This document shows, one piece after another, positions 7,242-13,867 of a stretch of 17,152 nt of DNA. Numbering within the stretch: position 1 is the stretch's first letter; every line of letters begins with the position of its first letter. Source of the stretch: an uncultured bacterium (GTDB lineage: Bacteria > Actinomycetota > Aquicultoria > SKW223 > CALKMS01); assembly GCA_938091145.1 (NCBI GenBank), contig CALKMS010000126.1:1-17152 (forward strand), given 5' to 3'. The position numbers and the translations under genes were made by a program. The notes under the pieces are model-generated. The model had not been told where the DNA came from and ran no database searches. It saw only the letters and a program-made list of their open reading frames with translations.

Positions 7242-7290
7242 TGACTATTATTGAGCTTATGGCATTCCTCAATTTAATAAGCAATAGTCA
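7242..7290. repeat. Two-step hairpin between trmO and the exporter operon
   Basis: TGACTATT (7242-7249) pairs with AATAGTCA (7283-7290), and GCTTAT (7255-7260) pairs with ATAAGC (7277-7282). This leaves a 5-base bulge and a 16-base loop. It lies 49-97 bases after the trmO stop and just upstream of the exporter promoter. No U-run follows on the minus strand, so it is not a standard terminator. It could be a regulatory dyad or an mRNA 3' structure. Confidence 0.45.
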
Positions 7291-7338
7291 AAAACCAGAC
7301 AAACAATTTTAAAAATTCGAAAAAAAAAATTTAAAAAG

Positions 7339-7737
7339 TTACTCGCCTTTATACGGTTTAATATCGAGAACTGGAGTCCCATCAAGCATATCTACATTTT
7401 TTACTCTCAAAAACCTTCCTTCTCGCCTGAGAAGTTTCATAACAGTCAAACCAATAGGATTAGGCCTGACCGGCCCTCGAGTTGCAAAAATTCCCCTCTC
7501 TTTATCATCATGTGGTGGCTTAACTTTAAGTTTTGGTCCTTTAGAGCGGTGAAAGACAAAGATTACCTCAATCTCCTGATACCGTTCAATGCCTTCTAGC
7601 CCTTCTTCAAACTCGGGGAAAATTTCAATCACTGCTTCCTTTTCAGTTAAGCTCCCCCAACGTGGCACCTCAAGAATTTTTTTGAAAGGGGTATGAATTA
7701 AGCCGACAGCGGCAAAAACAAATTTTTTTCTTCCCAT
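7339..7737 (-). CDS. trmO: tRNA (t6A37) N6-methyltransferase, TrmO/TsaA family
   Basis: This is a 132-residue single-domain protein of the TsaA/UPF0066 family. E. coli TrmO uses S-adenosylmethionine to methylate N6-threonylcarbamoyladenosine at position 37 of tRNA. The family hallmarks are present: VGLIHTPF at the start of the beta-barrel (11-18), GIFATRGPVRPNPIGLT (82-98), which lines the SAM site, and LDGTPVLDIKPY (118-129). It lacks the extra C-terminal domain of E. coli TrmO, as is common in shorter homologues. The ATG at 7737 has no strong Shine-Dalgarno site. The gene stands alone: it is divergent from the winged-helix gene and separated from the exporter operon by 193 bases. Some family members may modify other substrates. 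Confidence 0.86.
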   Translation of the reverse strand: MGRKKFVFAAVGLIHTPFKKILEVPRWGSLTEKEAVIEIFPEFEEGLEGIERYQEIEVIFVFHRSKGPKLKVKPPHDDKERGIFATRGPVRPNPIGLTVMKLLRREGRFLRVKNVDMLDGTPVLDIKPYKGE

Positions 7738-7760
7738 CTGACATCCAATAAATATTCAAG

Positions 7761-7779
7761 AAAATTGTAAAACAATTTT
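7761..7779. repeat. Inverted repeat upstream of trmO
   Basis: AAAATTGT and ACAATTTT are separated by AAA and centred about 33 bases upstream of the trmO ATG. It is purely AT-driven and may be an operator or chance. Confidence 0.3.
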
Positions 7780-7858
7780 TTCTGATTTTGCAAAAATTTT
7801 ATTTTCAAACTTTAACCTAAAAATAAACAAGAGAATGATTACCAAAATGAATAAAAAA

Positions 7859-7874
7859 TTTACTTTTAAGTAAA
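7859..7874. repeat. Perfect 16-bp palindrome in the trmO/winged-helix divergent gap
   Basis: TTTACTTTTAAGTAAA is an exact palindrome. It sits roughly midway between the divergent starts at 7737 and 7955, a natural place for a shared operator. No protein partner can be named from sequence. Confidence 0.4.
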
Positions 7875-7900
7875 AAATGAATATTTCCAATTTTTACTAT

Positions 7901-7920
7901 TTTGGGACTTTTTGGGACTT
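7901..7920 (+). promoter_or_regulatory. Exact tandem 10-bp repeat upstream of the winged-helix gene
   Basis: TTTGGGACTT occurs twice, head to tail. The repeat length is one helical turn, so a protein could bind both copies on the same DNA face. It lies just upstream of a weak -35/-10 pair (TTGTTT 7919-7924, GATAAT 7943-7948) for the gene at 7955. Activator binding is an inference. Confidence 0.45.
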
Positions 7921-7954
7921 GTTTGTTTGCTGGAGAAAGTAAGATAATTGCCAC

Positions 7955-8332
7955 ATGGGTATAAAAAATGCTTTCACTCCAAACAATATGCAACTTGATG
8001 CAGAGATTGAAACTTTTATAAAAAAATGCATTAATTCTTTCGTGAAATGGGATTTGCTCGTTTTCTTCCATTATAATCCAACTGTTTCTGACAATCCCAA
8101 AAATATAGCAACAAGAATTGGCAGAAATGAAGAAGAGGTTAGAGAAGCTCTGGAAGAACTAAAAAACGAAAATATTCTTGATTTAAAAGATGAAACTACT
8201 CAAACTTATTCTTTTAGCCCCGCCGAAAAAAACAGAGTAATGATTGAAAAATTTATTGAACTCTTAAAAGATCGGCAGGCGCGTCTGCAAATGGTTTCAC
8301 TTGTTTTAAACTCCTTAAGGAAAGGCAGCTAA
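7955..8332 (+). CDS. Small winged-helix-like protein, function unknown
   Basis: This 125-residue soluble protein is not firmly recognised. Residues about 18-80 read like a winged helix: VKWDLLVFFHYNP, then DNPKNIATRIGRNEEEVREALEELKNENIL, matching a helix-turn-helix with a recognition helix at about 53-66, then a short strand pair TTQTYSFS. The rest is an amphipathic helix (about 91-120). The GATAAT box ends only 6 bases before the ATG and the only Shine-Dalgarno-like GGAG is 19 bases away, so the mRNA may be leaderless. It is followed by the membrane LuxR-type gene 70 bases downstream on the same strand, and the two probably work together. A DNA-binding or adaptor role is inferred. Confidence 0.7.
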   Translation: MGIKNAFTPNNMQLDAEIETFIKKCINSFVKWDLLVFFHYNPTVSDNPKNIATRIGRNEEEVREALEELKNENILDLKDETTQTYSFSPAEKNRVMIEKFIELLKDRQARLQMVSLVLNSLRKGS

Positions 8333-8402
8333 CTTTTCAAAGCTTTGAACCTTTAAAAAGTTAAAAAAATTATTTTTACAAGTTAAAAAACGATACTAAA
8401 AA

Positions 8403-9158
8403 ATGATTGAAGACAGAAGAAAAGAAATAATTTTTAAGGTCGAGATTGCTTTAATTATTACTTCCATTATCTGGAGAGCTTTGCCCGTTCAAAAACCACC
8501 TTTAGCGATTCCTAATCAAGCTGCTCTTGTTCTGATTTTAGTTGCAATCCTTTATGTTTTTCTCCCCTTTTACTACTTTCCAAATTGGCGCTATGGTAAA
8601 TATGAGAAGTTATTTAACCTCATAGACTTTGCCCTGGTTTCATTAGGAATTGCCATCAGCGGCGGGATAAGAAGCATTCTTGTTCTCTTTTACTGTCCTT
8701 TAATAATTGAGAACGCTCTTTTTTATGGACCATTAGCTGGAGCTTTGAGTGGTCTTCTGGCTTCTGTTTTGACAATTATCTCTTCTTTTTTATATAGTTT
8801 TTTTACTGGCAATTTAGATAATAACTGGCATTCGAACACTATTTTTCTTTTAATTCTTCACCCCTTTTTGGGCTGGTTAATCGGAGACATTGCGAAAAAA
8901 GAAAAAGAAACATTACAAAAGGAAGATGGCTTGCCTTTGCCTATAAAAGAAAAACTTACACCTCGAGAAGCTCAAATCATCAAAATGCTTTTAGAAGGCA
9001 AAACTAATGTAGAAATCGCCGCCATTCTTAATCGTTCAGAAAAAACAATAAAAAACCATTGCTCCGCCATTTATCGGAAGTTAGAAGTTTCCTCTCGTTA
9101 CGAATTGCTTGCCTTGTTAAGCAAAATCAAGAAAGAAAAACCTGAAAGCAACAATTAA
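8403..9158 (+). CDS. Membrane-anchored LuxR-type transcriptional regulator
   Basis: This 251-residue protein has two parts. Residues 1-163 contain about six hydrophobic segments (near 11-25, 38-58, 70-87, 88-106, 107-133, 145-163), with a SGGIRSILVLFYCPLI stretch like the membrane sensor regions of some histidine kinases. After a charged linker, residues 185-240 form a LuxR/GerE helix-turn-helix: LTPREAQIIKMLLEGKTN, then VEIAAILNRSEKTIKNHCSAIYRKL. There is no receiver, PAS or kinase domain, so it looks like a one-component regulator that senses at the membrane and binds DNA directly. The start ATG lacks a Shine-Dalgarno site. It is convergent with cobS, 46 bases away. Ligand and targets are unknown. 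Confidence 0.83.
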   Translation: MIEDRRKEIIFKVEIALIITSIIWRALPVQKPPLAIPNQAALVLILVAILYVFLPFYYFPNWRYGKYEKLFNLIDFALVSLGIAISGGIRSILVLFYCPLIIENALFYGPLAGALSGLLASVLTIISSFLYSFFTGNLDNNWHSNTIFLLILHPFLGWLIGDIAKKEKETLQKEDGLPLPIKEKLTPREAQIIKMLLEGKTNVEIAAILNRSEKTIKNHCSAIYRKLEVSSRYELLALLSKIKKEKPESNN

Positions 9159-9204
9159 ATTAACAGTCAAAATCCAGTAAAAACTTCAAACGAAAATTTA
9201 AAAT

Positions 9205-9933
9205 TTAAAAAAGAAAAAAGAAGAGAACAAAAAGTTCAGAAAGCTCAAGGGTGGCGCCCAAAATGTCACCAGTGAGCCCGCCAACCTTTTTAACCATAAA
9301 AGCGGCTATCGGCAAAGGAAAAAGTAAGCCAGCAAAAGAAATGAAGAATGTAGATTTAAAAACAAAAACTGCTGGCAGAATGCAAAAAGTAGCAATCAGC
9401 AACTCTTTAAAACCAGTAGTAGAAGCCATAAGCCAACCCAGACCTGAACTTTTTGCCGCTGGGAAAATAAAAGAAATAACTGTTAATAAATAACGACTGA
9501 AAAGGGCAGCCGCCAAAAATGCCAGATGAGAGTCTTTATAATTCAACGAAGAAATCAAGGTAATTTTTCCTATCAAAAGAAAAATGATTGCTGAAACCCC
9601 GAAAGCGCCAATCTTGCTGTCAGCCATTATCTTCAGTAGTTCTTCTTTTTTGCCTCCTCTAATGAAAGCATCAGCAGCGTCAGCTAAGGCGTCTAAATGA
9701 AGAAAGCGGGAAAAAAGTTCCCAAAAAAGAACAATAATGAAACTTCGAACCAGAGCGGGCAAGAAAAAAAGAAATTTATTTAGGATTATAAGAAGAAAAC
9801 CTAATAACCAACCAACCAAGGGAAAGTAAGCAGACAGCCCTGGCATATCGTCTCGGAACGAAATAGGCAATATTGAAAGAAAAGAAAAAGCAGTAAAAAT
9901 TTTTGAAAGTTCCTTTTTAAAAAAATTAAGCAT
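9205..9933 (-). CDS. cobS: Adenosylcobinamide-GDP ribazoletransferase (cobalamin synthase)
   Basis: This 242-residue integral membrane enzyme joins adenosylcobinamide-GDP to alpha-ribazole (or its phosphate), closing the nucleotide loop of cobalamin. Family blocks seen are FLSILP near the N-terminus, YFPLVGWLLG, the acidic motif HLDALADAADAF (79-90), KIMADSKIGAFG (101-112), ALFSR, and the C-terminal VGGLTGDILGATLELSE. The acidic motif reads HLDALAD where HLDGLAD is usual; the aspartates are kept. Five to seven membrane segments are expected. I start at ATG 9933, which has AGGA 7 bases upstream, rather than the TTG at 9939. It is the last gene of the riboswitch-led operon, right after cobU. 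Confidence 0.95.
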   Translation of the reverse strand: MLNFFKKELSKIFTAFSFLSILPISFRDDMPGLSAYFPLVGWLLGFLLIILNKFLFFLPALVRSFIIVLFWELFSRFLHLDALADAADAFIRGGKKEELLKIMADSKIGAFGVSAIIFLLIGKITLISSLNYKDSHLAFLAAALFSRYLLTVISFIFPAAKSSGLGWLMASTTGFKELLIATFCILPAVFVFKSTFFISFAGLLFPLPIAAFMVKKVGGLTGDILGATLELSELFVLFFFLF

Positions 9934-9942
9934 AATCAATTC

Positions 9943-10464
9943 CTACTTAATCTTTATTGGAATACCAGCAACTAAAAAAAGAACCTCGTCAGCAACTGAA
10001 GCCACCCGCTGGTTTAACTCGCCGAGAAGCTCAGAAAATTCCCGACCTATTTTAGTTTGAGGAACTATTCCTGAGCCTACTTCGTTAGATACAGCAATAG
10101 TCAAAACAAAACACTTTTTTGCCCACCGAAAAAAATCCTCTACCGCCTGAAAGCAAATTTCTTTATTGAAATCAGGGGCAGTAAATCCTTGAGCTAAATA
10201 AAGTGTCAAACAATCTAAAACTAAAACTTCAGCCTTGGTCCTAACTGATCTAACTTCTGAGAGCAAATCAAACTTAACTTCCAAAGTTTGCCACTCTTTA
10301 GGTCGGTTTTCTCGATGCTTCTTAATTTTTAACTTCATTTCCTCATCAACTGGCAAAGCAGTAGCTACAAAAAGTACTTCTTTTGAAGCTCTCTTAGCTA
10401 AACTGACAGCTAAAGAGCTCTTGCCACTTTTTACTCCGCCGAGAAGCAAAACTAACTTACCCAA
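9943..10464 (-). CDS. cobU: Adenosylcobinamide kinase / guanylyltransferase
   Basis: This 173-residue bifunctional enzyme phosphorylates adenosylcobinamide and transfers GMP to it, giving the GDP derivative used by CobS. The P-loop is LGGVKSGKS (8-16). The block MKLKIKKHRENRPKEWQTLE contains the histidine (H50) that takes the covalent GMP. VLDCLTLYLA and AVSNEVGSGIVP follow in the expected order. I choose the TTG at 10464, giving MGKLVLLLGGVKSGKS, the usual family beginning, with GGAAGG 5 bases upstream. The alternative GTG at 10470 has its Shine-Dalgarno site touching it. The gene overlaps the end of btuD by 8 bases, and cobS follows at once. Confidence 0.95.
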   Translation of the reverse strand: MGKLVLLLGGVKSGKSSLAVSLAKRASKEVLFVATALPVDEEMKLKIKKHRENRPKEWQTLEVKFDLLSEVRSVRTKAEVLVLDCLTLYLAQGFTAPDFNKEICFQAVEDFFRWAKKCFVLTIAVSNEVGSGIVPQTKIGREFSELLGELNQRVASVADEVLFLVAGIPIKIK

Positions 10465-11695
10465 TCTCACCTTCCATGTTTTTTACCAATGAGTTCAAAA
10501 CCTCTCTATCAGTATCAAAAAATTTTGCTCCATTTATAGAATTAAAAATCAACTTAACTTGGCCGCTGAAGTCTCTTTTCTCAACATCTTTGCCAATAAT
10601 CCAAACTTCTTTACCAATCTCCGCTGCCCACTTGCAAGCTTCAAGGTTTCTAAAGTTACCTTTGCCAATTGGAACATCAGTTAAAATTACTATATCTGCC
10701 TGTTTAATTAACCTCTGGTTCTCCAGAAAAGCATCGTCAGAAATAGACGAAAAAGGTGCTTCTACTGCCATATCTATCCCAAGCTCTCTTCCTGTTACCT
10801 CATCGGTATCGAGAGCATTAATCACACCCGCAGTAACAAGGAATCCAGCCTCCGTTAACTCTCGCATCAGAAAAGAACCCGTTCCTCCCCCGCAAATCAA
10901 ATGAACCTTCCCTTTTGGACTAACTGTTGCTGGAGTTGAAGAAAATGTAAGGAAAGACTTCCCAAAATGTTTGTGCAAAACAGCTCTTACCCCATAGGTT
11001 TTTTCTATCAAAGACGGTTGCAAAACTTCTTCGGTCGGACCTGCAGCGACAACTTTTCCTTTGTAAAGCAAGGTAGTTTTCTCAAAATAGGAGAGGGCTA
11101 AGTTTAAATCGTGAACCACGCAAACTATTGTCATTCCTTCCCTGTTTAGTCTTTTTAAAAAATCAAACAGCTTTAGCTGAAAAGAAACATCCAGATTTGA
11201 AGCTGGTTCATCCAGCAGTAGAATCTCGGGCTCTTGCGCTAGCGCCTGAGCTAAAATAGCCCTCTGTTTCTCACCGCCTGAAAGTTCAGGAAAAAAACGC
11301 TTCCTCATTTCAGTCAATTCCATCTCTTTTAAAATCTCCTCAACCTTAGCTAGTCTTTCCTGACCACTTATTTTTCTTTTAGAGTACCCACCCATTTTAA
11401 CTACTTCTTCCACGGTAAAATTAAACTCAAGATTGAAAATCTGAGGAACAACCGCTATTTTGCTGGCAACTTCTAACCGAGAAAGAGATTGCAAATTAAC
11501 ATTTTCTAACAAAATCTGACCACTTTGTGGATTTAAAATACCGCAAGCAAGCTTTATGAGAGTGCTTTTGCCGCTCCCGTTGGGACCAACAACACCAACA
11601 AAATCCCCTTTTGATATCGATAAGGTGAGCTTTTCGACAGCTCTTAGTCCATTGTAAGCAAAAGAAACTTCTTTAAACTCTAACAGCTTTTTCAT
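10457..11695 (-). CDS. btuD: Corrinoid ABC importer ATPase fused to an unassigned C-terminal domain
   Basis: This is a 412-residue protein. Residues 1-about 250 are a FecE/BtuD-type ABC ATPase: Walker A GPNGSGKST (37-45), Q-loop VPQ (Q85), signature LSGGEKQR (138-145), Walker B EILLLDEP (157-164), H195. It would drive import through BtuC. Family members are usually about 250-270 residues; here about 150 residues more follow. This tail (about 259-412) starts with a Rossmann-like strand and glycine loop HLICGGGTGS (265-274). It continues VTAGVINALDTDEVTGRELGID, a strand ADIVILTDVPIGKGN (333-347) and KEVWIIG (362-368). I do not recognise an assigned function; it lacks features I would expect of CbiZ. 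The gene is 1 base from the btuC stop and overlaps cobU. Confidence 0.9.
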   Translation of the reverse strand: MKKLLEFKEVSFAYNGLRAVEKLTLSISKGDFVGVVGPNGSGKSTLIKLACGILNPQSGQILLENVNLQSLSRLEVASKIAVVPQIFNLEFNFTVEEVVKMGGYSKRKISGQERLAKVEEILKEMELTEMRKRFFPELSGGEKQRAILAQALAQEPEILLLDEPASNLDVSFQLKLFDFLKRLNREGMTIVCVVHDLNLALSYFEKTTLLYKGKVVAAGPTEEVLQPSLIEKTYGVRAVLHKHFGKSFLTFSSTPATVSPKGKVHLICGGGTGSFLMRELTEAGFLVTAGVINALDTDEVTGRELGIDMAVEAPFSSISDDAFLENQRLIKQADIVILTDVPIGKGNFRNLEACKWAAEIGKEVWIIGKDVEKRDFSGQVKLIFNSINGAKFFDTDREVLNSLVKNMEGEIG

Positions 11696-11696
11696 T

Positions 11697-12683
11697 TCAA
11701 AGTTTAGTCTTCTCCCTCAAAAGATAAATGAAGAATGGGGCTCCGAAAAAACTAGTAACCACTCCTACGGGCATTTCTGAAGGAGCAAAAGCCATTCTTG
11801 CCAGCAAATCTGAAAGACCCATCAACGAAGCACCAACAAATATTGATAAAAACAAAACTTTTCGGTGGTCCGGACCCAAAAGTAAACGAGCAAAATGGGG
11901 AACAATTAGACCAACAAAACCAATTATTCCCGCTGAAGAAACAGCAATTGCAGTTAAAAAGGAGGCGGTAAAAAACATTATTTTTTTTATTTTTTCCACT
12001 TCAACACCAAGTTCTAAAGCTCTTTCTTCGCCTTGAAGCAAAATGTTAAGTTCGTCGGAAAAGTAAAAAGGAAGCCAGAAAAAGGGCAGAACAATAAGAG
12101 ACATTTTTACTTCCGACCAAGCTCGACCCGAAAAACTTCCCATTAACCAGTAAACCAGAGCGTGTAAATCACGACCTGATTTTGCCATCAAAACTGAGAC
12201 AAGAGCAGAAAAAAAGGCTGAGGCTGCCACTCCAGCTAAGAGCAAAATATAAACATTAATCTTCTCTTTCTGGCGAGCCAAAGAGTAAACAAAAATTAAG
12301 GTAAACAAACCACCAATTAAAGCAAAAAGAGAAAGAAAAGGAACAGAAGGAAGGTCAAAAAAGAAAGCAATCGTTGCCCCAAGAGCGGCTCCAGAAGAAA
12401 CACCTGTAACATAAGGTTCAGCTAAGGGATTTAAAAAGAGAGCTTGAAAAAGAGCCCCAGCAATGGCTAAGGAAGCGCCAACTATAAAAGCAAGCAACAC
12501 TCTAGGCAAGCGAATTTGCCAGAATATCAAATTTGTCTGGTAATCTGAGTTTGTACCAAGTATTATTCGGACAATTTCTTTTAAAGGAATAGATGCTGGT
12601 CCCAAAACAATAGACATTAGGAATGAAAAGAAAAAAATAAAAATTACAACAAGGGCAACCAAAAACTCTCTTTTGCCAATCAT
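11697..12683 (-). CDS. btuC: Corrinoid ABC importer permease (FecCD family)
   Basis: This 328-residue polytopic membrane protein of the FecCD/BtuC family forms the translocation path of a B12- or iron-complex importer. Family blocks include RLPRVLLAFIVGASLAIAG (54-72), LAEPYVTGVSSGAALGA, ALVYWLMGSFSGR, and the coupling region SSAGIIGFVGLIVPHFARLLLGPDHR near the C-terminus, followed by FFGAPFFIYLLRE. About ten membrane segments are expected. The B12 rather than siderophore assignment rests on the riboswitch and the cob genes of the same operon. It lies 80 bases after cobT, the largest gap within the operon, and is almost fused to btuD. No clear Shine-Dalgarno site precedes ATG 12683. Confidence 0.92.
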   Translation of the reverse strand: MIGKREFLVALVVIFIFFFSFLMSIVLGPASIPLKEIVRIILGTNSDYQTNLIFWQIRLPRVLLAFIVGASLAIAGALFQALFLNPLAEPYVTGVSSGAALGATIAFFFDLPSVPFLSLFALIGGLFTLIFVYSLARQKEKINVYILLLAGVAASAFFSALVSVLMAKSGRDLHALVYWLMGSFSGRAWSEVKMSLIVLPFFWLPFYFSDELNILLQGEERALELGVEVEKIKKIMFFTASFLTAIAVSSAGIIGFVGLIVPHFARLLLGPDHRKVLFLSIFVGASLMGLSDLLARMAFAPSEMPVGVVTSFFGAPFFIYLLREKTKL

Positions 12684-12763
12684 CTTTTTTAATCATTCTC
12701 GCTTTTTTCTTTCAATTTAACCCTCACGATTAAAATTAAAGCCAACTTTCATTGCCAGCTTCA

Positions 12764-13828
12764 TCAGTTCTTTTCTCTTGAGACACCAGCCTCTTCGAAA
12801 GTTGCCATTTCCCTCAAAATTTTTAAGGCCGACTCAATTATAAAAATTCCAAGAACAGCTCCTGTTCCTTCTCCCAACCTCATTTTCAGCAATAAATAAG
12901 GCTCGAGCTTCAGGTTCTTCAGAGCTATTTGATGACCAGGTTCTTCAGAAAGATGAGAAGGAAAGAGATAGTCACGAGTTAAAGGGGTGATTTTCACAGC
13001 TAAAAGAGCAGCTGCCGTAGAAATTAAACCATCTATCACTACTGGAACTCGATTAGCGGCCGCTGCCAATATCACTCCAGCTAAAGCTCCAATCTCAAAA
13101 CCTCCAATTTTTGCCAAAACATCAATTGGGTCGTTTTTATCTGGTTGGTTTATTCTAATTGCCTTTTCGATAACTTCTACTTTCCGTTTTAACCCACTAT
13201 CATCCAGCCCTGTCCCCCTTCCAGTTATTAAACCCGGCTGAATTTCAGTCAAGACCGAAATAATGGCGGTCGAGGGAGTAGTGTTGCCAATTCCCATATC
13301 GCCAGTGGCTAAAATCCCCGCTCCTTTTTTAATTGCCCTTTCGGCAACTTCAATTCCTAACTCAATTGCTTCAATTGCTTCTTGCCGACTCATAGCCGGT
13401 CCTTTAGCAATGTTTCCTGTGCCTGGTTTTACTGGTCGATCAATCACAGCCGGGTGTTTAATTTGCTGTTTTACCCCCGCATTTACTAATAAAACTTCAG
13501 CACCTATATGTCGGGCTAAAACATTTATAGCTGCTTTTCCTGAAATAAAATTCCAGAGCATTTGAGTAGTTACCTCCTGAGGGTAAGCACTTATACCTTC
13601 TTCAACTACGCCATGGTCACCCGCACAAAGAATAACCGCTTTTTTTCTAATCTTTTCTGGAATTTCTCCTTTTATGCCAGCCAGACGAATAGAAAAATTT
13701 TCTAAAAGACCCAGGCTGCCTGGCGGCTTGGTAAGATTAGCCTGTCTTTGAATGGCTATTTCCATCGCTTGTTTATTTAAAGGGCTAATTTTCTTTATTG
13801 TCTCCTCTAAAAGCATTCGCATATCCAT
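12764..13828 (-). CDS. cobT: Nicotinate-nucleotide:dimethylbenzimidazole phosphoribosyltransferase
   Basis: This enzyme activates the lower-ligand base: it transfers phosphoribose from nicotinate mononucleotide to 5,6-dimethylbenzimidazole or a related base, making alpha-ribazole phosphate for CobC and CobS. Seen are TKPPGSLG, CAGDHGVVEEGISAYP, GDMGIGNTTPS, GRGTGLDD, GGFEIGALAG and the catalytic glutamate in RLGEGTGA (E320 from this start). From ATG 13828 it has 354 residues, and KPPGSLG falls where it does in known CobT. The frame is also open to a GTG at 13861, adding MGTDFRSVPEL. That extension is encoded by a palindrome inserted between the AGGAG site and the ATG, so which start is used is uncertain. 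It follows btuF directly. Confidence 0.93.
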   Translation of the reverse strand: MDMRMLLEETIKKISPLNKQAMEIAIQRQANLTKPPGSLGLLENFSIRLAGIKGEIPEKIRKKAVILCAGDHGVVEEGISAYPQEVTTQMLWNFISGKAAINVLARHIGAEVLLVNAGVKQQIKHPAVIDRPVKPGTGNIAKGPAMSRQEAIEAIELGIEVAERAIKKGAGILATGDMGIGNTTPSTAIISVLTEIQPGLITGRGTGLDDSGLKRKVEVIEKAIRINQPDKNDPIDVLAKIGGFEIGALAGVILAAAANRVPVVIDGLISTAAALLAVKITPLTRDYLFPSHLSEEPGHQIALKNLKLEPYLLLKMRLGEGTGAVLGIFIIESALKILREMATFEEAGVSREKN

Positions 13829-13834
13829 AAGTTC

Positions 13835-13859
13835 GGGGACTGACCTAAAGTCAGTCCCC
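13835..13859. repeat. Perfect 10-bp stem palindrome at the 5' end of cobT
   Basis: GGGGACTGAC and GTCAGTCCCC face each other across CTAAA. The element lies between the AGGAG ribosome-binding site (13864-13868) and the family-typical cobT ATG (13828). It is strongly GC-rich against its surroundings and has the look of a small REP-like mobile palindrome. On the minus strand it encodes the GTDFRSVP part of the optional CobT extension. Confidence 0.75.
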
Positions 13860-13867
13860 ACTTTCTC

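Noticed and set aside
7817..8071. Minus-strand frame of 84 codons
   Set aside because: It overlaps the start of the plus-strand winged-helix gene, crosses the divergent regulatory gap, has no recognisable motif and lacks a ribosome-binding site.
10476..10904. Plus-strand 142-codon frame opposite the end of btuD
   Set aside because: It is the shadow of the btuD C-terminal domain; the minus-strand frame has coherent strand/helix composition and operon context.
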